Origin: Euryodendron excelsum
Lineage: Eukaryota > Streptophyta > Magnoliopsida > Ericales > Pentaphylacaceae
Reading direction: 5' to 3'
Assembly (NCBI GenBank): GCA_033060915.1
Contig: CM065387.1
Span: 40,872,501 to 40,936,500, forward strand
Length of the DNA: 64,000 bases
The notes beneath the pieces are model-generated. The model was not told where the DNA came from. It saw only the letters and a program-made list of their open reading frames with translations, and searched no databases. The position numbers and the translations under genes are program-made. Below, in pieces: positions 23,715 through 36,620 of this stretch. Numbering within the stretch: position 1 is the first letter of the stretch; each line of letters opens with the position of its first letter.

Positions 23715-24985
23715 AAACATAAATAACTTGAATATATAGATTTGCCAAAATACCTTTTAGAGGTTTGCTTAGATTGGTCACAATTCAACAAATCAATTTT
23801 AACCATATACATATGTCAAAAGTAAATATGAAAGCAATCACACACAAACAAGACACACGATATTTGCGTGGAAACCCAAAGAAGGAAAAAATCACAGGAC
23901 CTAGTCCAGCCAACCAAACACTATTAAGAAAGAATATAAAAAAGGCAACTTACAATCCAACCCTAGATACTCTCAATCCACAGGTGCCGAATCCACGTGC
24001 TTGCAGGTGTGCTCTTCTTGTATTGATCAAATCCCACGATTACGTATCTATTCCTTGATACGATTCTTTGATGCTTGATTGAGTGTCGAACTCCACGACA
24101 CCTCCGAAACCCTCCAAGAGCTATACACAAATCCACCACCATCTCGAACTCCTCCAAGACATCAACCCATCAAGGATGAAGATTGATCTTGCTAAGAATC
24201 TAGTTGAGAGCCTTTTCAAGGTATGTAGAAACCTTTAGATTCTTTTTCTCAACATCATTGCTCTCACAAAAATCCTTTGAATCTTAAGCAATTGAGAAAT
24301 CAATTCTTTCAAAGGTGTTTTGGTTTCTTTCAACTTGTTTTCAACCCCTTTTGGAAGATAGGAAATACTTCTCTTAAAGAGTTTTGAATGTGGCAGCACA
24401 GATTAGGGTCTTGGAAAGCGTGTTGAGCCTTAAATAGGCAAAAAAAACCCTAGCGGCGCAATTCCCGATGTTTCAGATTTCGCACAACTCGCTCCAGCAA
24501 GCATCTTATGAGGTTCATCTCGCTCCCACGAGGTCTAGCGAGCATCCCGCGAGCTCAATCCCAGATTTTGCATGCTCATTGTTTTTTTTATCGACATCTT
24601 GCGACATCCAGCAAGGATCCCACGAAGTCCATAACTTTTTACTCAAAGGTCGGATTGATGAGATTCAAACTTCTCTGGAAAGAAGACTTAAAGATCTACA
24701 ACCTTTCTTCTAATGAGCCTTTTCAAATTCAAATCATATCATGGTTAAAAATCAGCTACAAGAGAACTCATGTACACCAACACATCCCACAACTTGTCTC
24801 AAAATCTATCAAGGTTTGTCGAAGTTCCGCAGCACACTTTGATGCTTCATACAATCTCTTCTTAGCACGAGCTTGCATGAATTAGCAATGAGGACCATTC
24901 CAAATACTTGTGATAGACATCCTAATTCCCCAAATTACATAAAACAAGACTTTGTACGAAATTTAGCCAATTACATAACCTTACA
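23712..24985 (-). repeat. N2 3' LTR
   Basis: Direct copy of 28306..29563. Ends TG/CA on the minus strand. Confidence 0.9.
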
Positions 24986-24999
24986 ATCTCCCCTTTTGG
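24986..24999 (-). other. N2 polypurine tract
   Basis: Minus strand AAAAGGGGAGAT immediately before the 3' LTR, the plus-strand primer of LTR elements. Confidence 0.75.
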
Positions 25000-26519
25000 C
25001 AATTTTGTGACCAAAACCCTATGCTACAAAACACATTACAGAGAAAGAAATAAAATTATAATCAACCCCAGTCACAAGCATATTGATGTCTGTTAAACAA
25101 TACGCATCTTAAACTCTTATACCTACACACACTAAATAACCAAGAGACAAAAACACCATCAAGTGCAAGGTATCAAGAGAACAAGTATATATCAAACATC
25201 AAGCAGGCATAGATTCTCTCCCCCTTTTTGGAACAAATTAACAAAGGAACCACAGGAAGTGAGAGAAAATAACCAATAGATATAAACATGACCGATAGAT
25301 ATAAACATGATGTCTCCCCCTTAATGTATTCTCCTTCTAAATAACATATAAGCAGATAAATTTTCTCTCCCCCTTGATGTCTCAAAATGATAAAGAATTA
25401 TCAAACAACTACGCAATCAAAGACAAAATAGAGATATACTCAAAAGAAGAATATCATTCATGCAAAACAACCAGTAAAAACTAAACTTGCCTTTAACAAA
25501 ACAAACATTCGGCTAGCAACAAACCATAAAAAAATGAACAAAGCGGGTTTAAACACTCCTCAAGAACTATATAGAACGAAACGAACACTCCTAAACAAAT
25601 AAGGGTTTTAACTCCAGTAAGCCTATCATCAAGGCATAAAATAAACTCCACGACACTGATGATGATATGGTCATGAAGAAATCAACATCAAACATGTTCA
25701 AAAATCACAAAAAATGAGAACAGTAAGTCATAAGTGATTAGAAGTATATCCATGACAATGAGTGATGAATGCATGAACTTCTATGAGATCAATGAGAATG
25801 TAGATCCTAGACAAGATCAAGAATAGCTCATCATGAATGAACACTTGAAGAAGCTCATGACCTAGAAGCCAAACCCACTTCATCCCATTCTCAAAAAATA
25901 ATCACTCCCCCTCAACAATAGCAAACAAGTTCTAACCCTATCTCTCCAAAAATTATAACGTTGAAGCACAAAGAGATAGTGGCTTTCACACACATGAGTA
26001 GGTAGCCTTCTCCTCTTGTCACATAACACACATAACAAGGGTAGCTTCACTCACACTCGTTGAGAGCCCTTTCCATCAAAGATAACATCAATCAAGAGAG
26101 GGAATCACATGAACATAGTCATTCTAGTTATGAGCAACTGCAAGAAGTCTCAACAACGATTTTTGCTTTAAAAGGATCATAAAAGGCGGAAAACCACATT
26201 TTAAGAGATCTCATGAAATAGGCAACAATGTATACGTGAATCATAAGTATGATAAAGATCACCAAAACTCTAGACTCATTAGAATGTAAGCAATGAACCA
26301 CATAAGATTCAATCTCAAACATGCCCTTTCAATTAATCAACTCATGAAGAATGTTTTAAGCCAATGACTAGCACAACCAAATCAAGACAAAAACAAATCT
26401 TTTTGGTTTTTTTGAACTCAAACAATACAAACAAAATAAACATACAAACATGATCATAGCCCTAGGAGAACAAAATAAGCATGAAGTACAAATATCCTAA
26501 ATTATGTCACAAATAACCT
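25000..26519. other. Non-coding 3' interior of N2
   Basis: No reading frame of note. It holds several extra G-rich tracts of polypurine type on the minus strand (AAAAAGGGGGAGAGAATC near 25211, AAGGGGGAGACA near 25313, AAGGGGGAGAGAAAA near 25367, GAGGGGGAGTG near 25907). Confidence 0.6.
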
Positions 26520-28214
26520 TTACTCAACAAGGCCAGCCCCTATAAATTTCTTAGGGGTTCTCAAAGATTCCAAATCAGATTTTCTCACGTACATAGTAGT
26601 CATGTTAGGTTTGTCAATAACCTCATGAGGTGTGGGTGTAGTCCTTAGTCTTGGTATAGCATTGTTGTTCCTCCTTTTGCCATGATTTTTAGGAACTTGC
26701 CTTGGCTTTGGCGTAAATTTATTCACATGATCAGTGAGGACTCTAGCCTGATTTTTCAACCTCTCATAACCATTCCTAGGCTGGTGGTGAGTATAGGATC
26801 TAGAAATCCTATTCAATTTACGGCAATAAGGTCTAATATGACCAAACACACCACAATAATGATACCTAGGATTAAACTTCAAAGATTGAACATCCTTATA
26901 ATGTTTAGGCTTCACATGAGAGGTGATGAATTTGAAAGGAACATCCTTCATCTCCAATCTAGGGCAACAAGGCCGAGTATGACCCTTAACACCATAATGA
27001 TGACAAGTAGGAACAAACCTAGTAGGCTTGGTCTCAGCATTAGGCACAACACGTACATGTGTGGTGGTATTCTTTTTGGAACTCACAACCTTGGCTTTTA
27101 AATTAGGACGACAAGGCCTAATGTGTCCTTTAGTTCCACAATGGTGGCATGAGGGTATAGACTTAACATGCTTAGCCACATAAGGTATTGAAGACTTATC
27201 TTGAGCCCTTGCAAAATTAGGCATGTTTGCTGGTTGGGAAGATGAAGAAGCTTTCTCAATGTATCCAATTCCAATCTTATCATAAGCTTTTCTTTGAGCG
27301 TTCCAAATTTCATCAATTTTCTTGGAACCTGTATTCATCTTCTTGAGAGTATCATTAGATTTTGACAAGTTAGACTCAAGTGTAGATACCTTCCTCTTAA
27401 GGCCTTTATTAGTCTCAACATATTCATGCAATTCTTTTTGAAATGTAGTGACCTTTTCAAATAAAGTGACCTTATCAAACTTCAATTTCTCAATGAGAGT
27501 AGCAAATTCATGGGCCTATTGTTTGGGAGTGTCACTTTCCTTGTCAATTGACTTATTTTTCTTGGTCAATTTCAGACACATCATATACAATTTATCATAT
27601 GCCTCATGAATATCATCTTTCTCACCACTCTCATGGCCATCATGACCATCTGAGTCACTTTGACTCAATTCATGGGACTCACTACGATCATCAACACTAT
27701 CACACTTAGAATTAGAAGTATTACATACATTTAAAGATGACACTATGTGCTCATGAAAAGATGGATTAAATGCAGCATAATATTTAGACTGTTCATTACA
27801 TTCATCAGTGGATGTCCCTATAGTCTCAGATGCAGATGTAGATGTAGTACAAGAAATTATATTTTGAGACTTTTCATAAACAATTTTAAGAATGTCCCAT
27901 GCTTCTTTAGCAGTCTCACACATAAATATATGACTTAAATCCTCAGGTGTTACACTGTTAAAGATGATATTGATAGCCTTACTATTCCAAACATACTTTT
28001 TCAAATCATTGTCACTCCATTGTTCTTGAGGTTTAGGAATAGTCTTGCTATCTACAACAATCATGGGGGGACATCAACCATTCTCAATGAATATCCAAGC
28101 TCGTTCATCAATAAACTTGACGAAGGTTCTCATACGTGGTTTCCAACAAGAATAGTTAGAACCATCTAACAAAGGAGGATTCATGATAGACAAATCATCA
28201 CTTAGAAAATCCAT
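26520..28214 (-). pseudogene. N2 gag polyprotein with two nonsense codons
   Basis: Starts at the ATG at 28214. NPPLLDGSNYSCWKPRM is the usual Copia gag start. A TGA just before 28064 and a TAG near 27513 interrupt one otherwise continuous frame of about 565 codons. A UBN2-type region contains ETAKEAWDILKIVYE. A coiled-coil-like Lys/Glu/Leu segment follows, then three knuckle-like repeats: CHHCGTKGHIRPC, CHHYGVKGHTRPCC and YHYCGVFGHIRPYC. Each departs from CX2CX4HX4C: spacing one short in the first, Tyr for Cys in the second and third. Three tandem degenerate knuckles are unusual for a Copia gag, which normally has one or two. Confidence 0.85.
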
Positions 28215-28291
28215 GTATTCAGAAATTAAGGATCTCACTCTTGTAAAACAAAAAAAATATATTTATAAAAAAATCAGTTTTTGAGTGTTCC

Positions 28292-28303
28292 GCTTTGATA
28301 CCA
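28292..28303 (-). other. N2 primer-binding site
   Basis: Minus strand TGGTATCAAAGC, a one-base variant of the initiator tRNA-Met site, two bases inside the 5' LTR. Confidence 0.8.
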
Positions 28304-28305
28304 AT

Positions 28306-29563
28306 TGAAAAAATAAATAACAAATATATGGATTTGCCAAAATACCTTTTGGAGGGTTGCTTAGACTAGTCACAATTCAACAAATCAATTTTAACCCTAT
28401 ACGTATGTCAAAAGTAAATATGAAAGCAATCACACACAAACAAGACACACAATTTTTGCATGGAAACCCAAAGAGGAAAAGAACCACGGGACCTAGTCCA
28501 GCCAACCAAGCACTATCAAGAAAGAAAACAAAAGAGTCAACTAACAACTCAACCCTAGAGACTCCCAATCCACGGGTGCCGAATCCACGTGGTTATGGGT
28601 GTGCTCTTCTTGTATTGATCAAATCCCACGATCACATATCTATCTCTTCATACGATTCTTCGATACTTGATTGAGTGTTGAACTCCACGACACCTCTGGA
28701 ACCCTCCAAAAGCTGTACTCAAATTCACCATGATCTTGAACTCCTCCAAGACATCAATCAATAAAGGATGAAGGTTGATCTTGCTAAGAATCTAGTTGAG
28801 AGCCTTTTCAAGGTATGTAGAAACCTTTAGATTCTTTTTCTCAGCAGCCTTACTCTCACAAAAATCCTTTGAATCTTAAGCAATTGAGCAATCAATTCTT
28901 TCAAGGGTGTTTTGGCCTCTTTCAACTTGTTTTCAACCCCTTTTGGAAGATGGGAAACACTTCTCTTAAAGAGTTTTGAATGTGGCGGCACAGATTAGGG
29001 TCGTGGCAAGTGTGTTGGGCCTTAAATAGGCAAAAAAAACCCTAGCAGCGAGATTCCCGAGGTTTTAGATTTCACACAACTCGTTCTTTCGAGATCCAGC
29101 AAGCATCTCGTGCAGTTCATCTCGCTCCTGCGAGGTCCAGTGAGCATCCCAGATTTTGCATGCTCACTGTTTTTTCCATCGACATCCTGCGAGGATCCCG
29201 CAAAATCTATAACTTTTCACTTAGATGTCAGATTGATAAGATTCAAACTTCTCTGGAAAGAAAACTCGAAGATCTATAACTTTTCTTCTAATGAGTCTTT
29301 TCAAATTCAAACTGTATCATAGTTAAAAATCATCTACAAAAGAACCCATGCACACCAACACATCCCACGACTTGTCTCGAAATCCATCAAGGCTTGTCGA
29401 AGTTTCGTAGCACACTTTAATGCTTCATACAATCTCTTCTTAACACGAGCTTGCATGAATTAGCAATGAGAACCATTCCAAATACTTGTGATAGACATCC
29501 TAATTCCTTAAATTACATTAAACAAGGCTTGGTACGAAATTTAGCTAATTACATAACCTTACA
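28306..29563 (-). repeat. N2 5' LTR
   Basis: Begins TGTAAGGTTATG at 29563 and ends TTTTTTCA at 28306 on the minus strand. Confidence 0.9.
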
Positions 29564-29719
29564 CTTTTAAAAGCATATCTGGCAACATGTGCAGTAGTGG
29601 TGCACACTGGAAATCTGGAGCAAAAAGAAAAAGACCCCACAATAATTTACCAAAACAATCTCACATAGAAAAATTACAATAGTTCAAAATTTTCCTCTAT
29701 AGTACAAATTAAGTGAGGG

Positions 29720-30186
29720 TGTTAAAATTATAATTTTTAATACTTAAGAATAAAAGAAACATTTGTCAAACGATTGAGGAAAAAGCCACATTGAATTGTG
29801 AATGTTAGTAGACTGCCAGATACTAGCTGTTTTTGTAGTTTTGTGTGAGAGTCCTCTGTAGCGTTGGAGGTTACCGTATTCAAGTTATTTTTTGTTTGTT
29901 GTAGAATACCTTGTCTAGAGAAATCTTTGGGGCGATTCATTGTATGGAGCCACAAGTGGATGTGTTAGTCCATTGTTTTAGTCTATATAAAGGCATTGAG
30001 TCTTTTGTATTTTATGTCCCGGCAACCAATAAATCACTACAACAAACAAAGTTCTTTTTCTCTCTTTCTTTAATTAGGTCCCTTGTATCACTTCAATTTC
30101 ATTGTCTTATCTTTTGGCTTTGTCACATAATTATTATGTTGTGCACCCAAGATTATTTTGGTATCAGAGCTTCTCAAAAACTAATA
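29720..30186 (+). repeat. H1 right LTR (467 bp)
   Basis: TGTTAAAATT... to ...ACTAATA (the terminal CA has mutated to TA). TATA box at 29984..29991. Internal primer-site copy TGGTATCAGAGC at 30159..30170, as in the left LTR. Confidence 0.88.
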
Positions 30187-31684
30187 CCTAAACCATGCAT
30201 GGCTAAACTGAGGGGAGTGAAATCTTATAACTTATTCTAGTGAAATCTTATCACTTATTCTCAAATCACTTATACATGTATATATATATATATATATATC
30301 CAACTAAAAATATACGACATCTCACATCTTATGATTTACAGACATATTTGTCGCGCCCTGGTTTTTGGGGTGTTCAAGGTCCTTTCGGCTCAGAGACCCT
30401 AAAGTATAGAACTCTGTCACTAGAACTTATCCCCCTAGAAGGACAAGTGCGACTAGGTTTGAAAATTGATTTGACTAAGGGCTTCTTTGAAAAATAGGAG
30501 TCACCACCTAACTAGGTAAAGGTGAGTTAGGGCACCTAAAAACTAAGCGTCAATCCGAAGATTTAACTTAGAATTTTTGAAAAAGGTTTTTGAAAACTCC
30601 CTCAAGAGGGGGTTTTTAGGAAAATAGGTTGTTTGGAAACTTTTTGAAATGTTTAAGCCCTTTTTGAAAATAACTCCATTTTGGTCTTTCGAAAACAGAA
30701 ATCTAAGGTTCGGGGGTTGGTTACGTGTAGGGAAGATATCCTAAGATCATCACCCTACCGCGCCCTTTCGGTACCTATATGTCTAGTCTCCCTTTTGTTC
30801 ACTCACTAGAATAACAGGCTACCATTGTCCACTTTATGTCCACTTTAGAATTTTGAAAACGGGGTTTAGTCATCACTTTTCGGATGGATAATGCATGATG
30901 CAAGTTTGGAAAGAGTTTGAAAATGATGAGGGTTTTGAAAGAGTTTGAAACTGAGACTTTGAATTGATTGGAATTTTTGAAAAAGGGATTGGAGTTGGAA
31001 TGAAAGTTATGACCACACCATTTTTAAGTTGCCTACGTATCTCATTTGGCGAGAATCAGGTCAATCGTAGTTCGGGCAAGAGCCCGATGGAAGATGGGCG
31101 CATTAGGGCCTTTGGAAAGCTTGAAGACATATTGAGGTCTTCGAAAAAGTTTAAGACACTTTGAGGTTTTTGAAAAATTTTAAGACACTTTGAGGTCTTT
31201 GGAAGTTGAAGACTCTTTGTGGTCTTGAAAGTTTTGACTTGAAATTAGATGGTGGTGTGTTTTGAAAATGTTTTTGGATCAATTTGAGAGAGTTTTAGAA
31301 AATGTTTTTGAATAACTCAAGAGAGTTTGAGAGTGTTTTTGAAATCTTTTTTTGAAAACCTTGGAGGTATGATTTTGGAATGTTTTGATAAATTTGTTTT
31401 TGAAAGTGGTGTTTGGAATCCTAATATGGACAACCTTAAAGGTTATTCTTGTTTTGTCACTTATCCTTAGAATCCCTAACTATAAGAGGGCTAAGGACAC
31501 CTTAGGTTTGTGACTCTTTGAAAACATTTTTGAAAAAGTCTTGAAGAGGGAATGTAAGAACATTTGAAGAATTTATCGAGTTGGTTTTTTTTTTTTTTTG
31601 AAATCAAGAGAGTAGGAGGTTTTGAGAAAAATAGGTTATGAGAATAGTTGACACTTGAATGATCATTTAGAAAAGGGTTCAAGA

Positions 31685-31965
31685 GTTGGAACCTTGAAGT
31701 GTATTAACCTAGGTTGGGTTAGCCTAGGGTTAGGGGTGACCTAAGGTTAACTAACTTGGGTTAGGTTAACCTAGGGTTAAGATGACCTATGGTTAACTAC
31801 CTAGGGTAGGGTTAGCTTAGAGTGAGTGAACTAAGGTCAAGTCAACCTAGGATTGGACAACTAGAGTCAAGTTAACCTAGGGTTAGCCAACTAGGGTCAA
31901 GTTAACCTAGGGTTTGGTAACTAGGGTCAAGTTAACCTAGGGTCAAGTTAACCTAGGGTTGGATT
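31685..31965. repeat. Tandem repeat, unit about 30 bp (GGTCAAGTTAACCTAGGGTT)
   Basis: Several degenerate units containing AACCTAGGGTT inside solo LTR B; the cleanest lie at about 31860..31965. The CCTAGGGTT core only superficially resembles the plant telomere repeat CCCTAAA. Confidence 0.75.
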
Positions 31966-34689
31966 GGAAGATGGTTTTGAAGTGTGGTTTGGTGTATTTT
32001 TGGAAAGAGTTTTGGAAAGCACAACATGTTATGCAATGAATTTTAGTAGGCCATCTCTTTGAAGATCATTTCTATGAAAATTTTGACTCTAGTCAAGAGT
32101 AGGGTTTGTATGGTTGGTGATTGGAGACCATTCCAAGGAAAGTTTCCTCATGGCCATTATAACCGCTATCTTGACAAAAATACAAGCGGTCAAAAATCAA
32201 CATAATGATGGTAATTTTTAGAACATCATTTTTTATGCAAAGATGGAGAGAATGCATTTTTGAAATCATCTTTGGAGAAGGATTTTGAAAACCATTTTTC
32301 AAGTGAACCATTCCATCAAGAGAGAGTTTATATGGCCAATAAAAAGGGAGACCACTCAAGAGAAGGTTCCATGGGGCCATTCCAATCCCTAAACTTGAGA
32401 GAATGAAAACCATAGAAATCAAAGGGTTTGAACATCATTCTTAGGCGATCATAAAGAGAAAAGGGGACCATTCTGACAATTTAGGACTCCTATGGCCAAT
32501 ATAAATGGAGACCACTCAAGAGAGGGTTCCATGGAGCCATTTTAACCACTAAATTTGAGAGAATGGAAATCTTGAAAATTAGGGAGTTTGAAAGCAACCT
32601 TTGTGCAAGTTGAAATACAATAATGCAAAAGTGTGAATTAGGGGGTAGTGAGGGATTTTTCTAAGGCATGACTCTTAAGGTCTCACCCTAAACTTCAAGG
32701 GGCCAACTCTTGGAACAATTTTTTAGGGACATGTAGAACTTGGAAATGTCATAAAATTAAGAGCAATGCAAGCATTGTGGAATATGGCAATAAACATAAA
32801 ATGAAGCCAAGCATACAAGACATGATCAAAATAATAATATGCAAGGGGTCATGATTTACATACAAGGCTTTTAGGCTTCATCATATAAACAAGGGGCTCT
32901 TAGGCCATACCATCTTAAAATAGGCTAGTGAGAGGTCCCCCTACACGGTGGCTCTCACTTGCTTTCCTCTAGGCATGATCTAGGAGCCCTCTTGGCTCAA
33001 GCATGCAAGAAAGGGGGGGTTGAAGATGGAGATTAAAATAGAGAATAGCCTAAATAGCCTAGGAGGGAGAAGAGAAGAATGGGGGAGAGCACAAATGTAA
33101 AAGGGATACCACCGTTTGCCTTCAATACTCTTGTAGCCTTCAATGGATGTCTTAATTGAAGCTTGAATGACTTTAAGAAGGCTTGAGAGGCTTGAGTGGA
33201 GTGTATAAATGTGTATGAGGCTTTGTATATAGAGTGTATAGGCTTAGGAGAGGTAGAATCTAGCCTAAGTGTTGGAGGGGAGGAATATATGTAGAGATTC
33301 GAGTTTCTGGAGTGATTTCAGCAGAGTTTCGTATTAATTTCGGACCTGGAATATGCAAGGGGAGAGGCCTCCATTTATAGGCAATCTGGAACAAACCATG
33401 CGCATGTGCTACATGCGCATGGCCAAAATTTGGCCATGTGCATGTAGGACATGCGTAGGTACTGTTCCATTGCCAGAATAACACGTGGCACCCTATGTAC
33501 TGGTTAAATCTCAACCGTTGATCGAAAATCGATCAATTTAATCAAAATTTAAGTGCATGTAACATACGCTCCATCATCGGGAAGGTTCGTCCAAACTTTG
33601 CCTCGATAATTGGGCCAACCAAGAAGGTTCCAGGGGAATCGGTCGCACTCGGGGTGCTCTCCTAGTGCATCCGATAAACTTTCATGTTTTTGAAAAGTTT
33701 AAATTGCGTTTGGAGACGTGGGATATCGCCTTGGGAAGCGTGCCAAAAAGGACACTTTTGTGGAGCGTCTGTGATACGCTCCGTGGGTGTTCGAAAGTGG
33801 CTGTTTTCATTTGATGTGATCGAGGCCTTCGAGAAGCGATCTATTCGATCAGACCATTCCGATGGAAAGTACTCTAGAAATACTTTCTAGAATTCCCAAA
33901 TTTACGCATTTCTCAAGTCGTTTGACGGTGCGTTTTGATTAGAGAATCGAAGAAAAAGTCAACCTTGGCGGAACATTTGCGAGACGCTCCAGGGGTTGAT
34001 GAAAGTCATGGTTTGCACACCATATGATAGAGGGCTTCGGGGGGCGATCTATTCGATCGAACCGTATTGATAGAAAGATCTATGGACGAGCTTTCGAGAA
34101 TTTCTTGATTTATGCATTTCTCAAGTCAGTTGACAGTGCGTTATAACCAAGGAATCGGGAGAAAAGACAATTTAGGCGGAGCGTCGACGAGACGCTCCAG
34201 GGAACTTTTATCGCGTCGTGTGAGCTTAGTGTCGTAGGGTGCTCCTTGGGTTAAACAAGGACGGGTGGTGAAACCCTCTGCTCAAAATCCCGAGGCCGGT
34301 GCTGTTTCGAGACATTTTTAGGCTTCTAGGGGCAAAACGGTCATTTTGGCCAGAGTCGACTAGAGATGGTCAGGAATGGTCCGATACATCATGTTAAGTG
34401 TGTAGGGCTGTTCAGGGATGGCTTTGAGAGAGTCTTTTGCCATTTAGTGGGGTTTGTGCCATGCTGAGGCGTTCAGGGGCAAAATGGTCATTTTGATCAG
34501 AGTGAGCCGGAACATGACCGAATTTGGACCAGATGGCGTGCGGGGGACGCCTAATGGTTTAACAACATTTGAAAGGATGGACTTATCATTTCGAGGGGTT
34601 TTGAACTTTCCCAAAACCTGCCTGAAGGCCCAAAAGGTCAGGTTTGGTCATTTTTCACCGAGTCGGGCTAGCAGGCACCGGTGTTGACC

Positions 34690-34990
34690 TAGGTGTTGGT
34701 TTCCGAGACCGCTCGGTCTCGGAAAATTACTTGTGCGGTGTTGGTCTCTAAGAACGCCTGGTCTTAGAGAACTACCTGTAGGGTGGTGTCGGTTCTTGGG
34801 AACGCCTGGTCCTAGAAAGCTACCTGGAAGGGTGGTGTTGGTCTCCAGGAACGCCTGGTCCCGGAGAACTACCGAATGACAGACATTCTACATTGGCGGG
34901 CTAGCAAGCGCCAGAAGTGAACCGTCTGGAATCCGATGAGGTGTTGGTCCCCGAGATCGCCCGATCCCGGGAAGCTACCTGGATGGCGTT
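34690..34990. repeat. Tandem hairpin-forming repeats, period about 59 bp
   Basis: Repeated units of the type GTTGGTCTC...GAACGCCTGGTC...GAGAACTACC inside solo LTR B. Each can pair its own CCGAGACC/GGTCTCGG-like halves. Confidence 0.65.
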
Positions 34991-35192
34991 GGTTTCCGGG
35001 ACTGCTTGGTCCGGAAAACTGTTTAGAATAATGGTGCTTAAGGCTCCAGCGGATCCTTGTGGACCCGAGAAGCGACCAATTGGTTAGATTAGAGATTGAA
35101 AGGCTCATCTTGAACCCACACGTGTTGTGATGTTGGAAACCGGACCCGGTCGGACCGGAGATTGCTGAGCGGGCAAAAATGAGGTGCTTACA

Positions 35193-35833
35193 ATATTCAT
35201 AAACACATATTTGTTTATCTATATCAGCATGTATATGGGCAACTATATGACAAGATATTTGCATGTGAGAGGAAGTAAAAGGATTAATTTCATCACCCTA
35301 CCTAGTTTGGATCCTTGTTGAGAAATTTGCCAAAAAAACTAGTCTTGCTCCTGGCAGCCACAATCACTCTTCCATGAGTCTCGCTCAGCTGCCTCCCCCT
35401 TAAAGAAACCCCAAACACTCTCATTGTATATATCATCTCAAAAGTTAAACCCTAAATTTTTTATTATCTTTGACTAAAATTTCAAAATTACCCTTAAGGT
35501 CTTAAAATAGCAAGATAACACCCCCATGAATAAATTACTACAAACAATGCCATAATAAATTTATAATAGTAAAATTTAAACTTTCATGTAAAGATTTATC
35601 AAAAGATTAAGAACAATCGGGGTACATTGGGCATTTATTTTTTCAACCCGACCACTTTACACTTAGAAGCTATTTTTTAACCAAACCAACCCAACCTGAC
35701 TCTAACCCCATCCAATCTAAACCTGATCCTATCATCCATTGAGTCGGAATCAATTCCAAATTGTTTTAATACAATAGTTTTGGGTTGGGTGATGGGTGAC
35801 TGCCAAACCCGACCCAAGAACACTCCTACTAAT
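35193..35833. other. Intergenic, AT-rich with worn GGGTT/AACCC repeat
   Basis: No gene seen. From 35640 to 35825 the AACCCGACC...GGGTTGGG text looks like a worn repetitive element. Confidence 0.4.
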
Positions 35834-36620
35834 CGTACATGTTTGCAAGCCCAACAGGTCTTGTAAGGCCTTGTTTAGGCTTGGATTGTTCATTTAATGG
35901 GCACAAGAATTCTGCTCAAGCTTGGTTCCTTCTTTTTAACAAATTTGAACAAACCTCTTGTTGAGTTGAACCTAAAGTATTTATGAACAGATTGGTTTGT
36001 GTGCAGCCTTAAAAGGATGTCTTCAAAATGAAAATAAAAAATATGTTAGGATTTATTAATGAATTAGTGACCGAGGAAATGTTTTGCAAATATCTACTAC
36101 GACTATTGAGTGTATGCACCCTATTTTTATTCTACAGTGACTATAATTCAAGAGAACGAGGGAGATTGAACAAAAGATGAGAAGAATTACTTGTCATCTT
36201 AATTATAGTATTGATTACAACTAGGGTTTCAATTGATGGCACAATTGATTGAATTGTTAGAGGGTGTAATGTTCTCATAACGGTGTTGTTTGATTGAACA
36301 ATTGGACTATATATGTTTATGGTGTTAGGGTTTCATATTTTAAGGCATTTGTGGATCATTTTCTAACATGACTTGGTAATTTTCACATGATTTTATTTAA
36401 GGTTTGCTTTTCAAATTTCCGAACGTAAAGGCACAATTCAATTTGAGAATTTCTAGGGCAACTAATAGTAAAACAACAGTAGTATGTCGTGCTTGACAAG
36501 ATTTGTTAAACAAAATTAGTGTCTATTAATTCCATACAAACTGCATTTTACTCGTGTGCATTTTACTCATTTCAAGTTTCCTTGTATGAGTTATAGTCAA
36601 AACAATGAAGGGTATTTATA

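Larger units (their letters stand above)
23712..29563 (-). mobile_element. Complete gag-only LTR element (N2), TSD CTTTT, nested in H1
   Basis: LTRs at 23712..24985 (3' LTR, 1,274 bp) and 28306..29563 (5' LTR, 1,258 bp), reading on the minus strand from TGTAAGG to TTTTCA. The 5-bp duplication CTTTT lies at 23707..23711 and 29564..29568. Primer site and polypurine tract are both in place. The 3.3-kb interior encodes gag only; from 26519 down to 24986 no protease, integrase or RT is seen. It is therefore a non-autonomous Copia-type derivative. It interrupts H1, so it is younger than H1. Confidence 0.92.
21988..30186 (+). mobile_element. Small Copia-like LTR element (H1), with a nested insertion
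   Basis: Both LTRs are 467 bp. The target duplication is CCTAC (21983..21987) and CCTAA (30187..30191), one mismatch. A tRNA-iMet primer site follows the left LTR and a purine tract (AAGTGAGGG, to 29719) precedes the right LTR. Without the nested element (23712..29563 plus one CTTTT copy) the internal part is only about 1.4 kb, so the element is non-autonomous. It has degenerate gag-like frames and no pol. Confidence 0.88.
30349..35192 (+). mobile_element. Solo LTR B, 4,844 bp, TSD ATATT
   Basis: Starts TGTCGCGCC and ends GGTGCTTACA, flanked by ATATT at 30344..30348 and 35193..35197. Same family as solo LTR A, sharing ends, CACCTAACTAGG-like block, GGTTACGTGTAGG, CCTACGTATC and GGGGCAAAACGGTCATTT, but with different internal tandem repeats. 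No coding frame. Confidence 0.88.

Noticed and set aside
31685..31965. Interstitial telomere repeats
   Set aside because: The unit is about 30 bp (GGTCAAGTTAACCTAGGGTT-type); it does not contain runs of TTTAGGG.
16583..35192. The two related 4.8-kb sequences as left and right LTRs of one giant element
   Set aside because: Each has its own 5-bp target duplication (ATTGT and ATATT), and the DNA between them contains LINE sequence and other complete elements.
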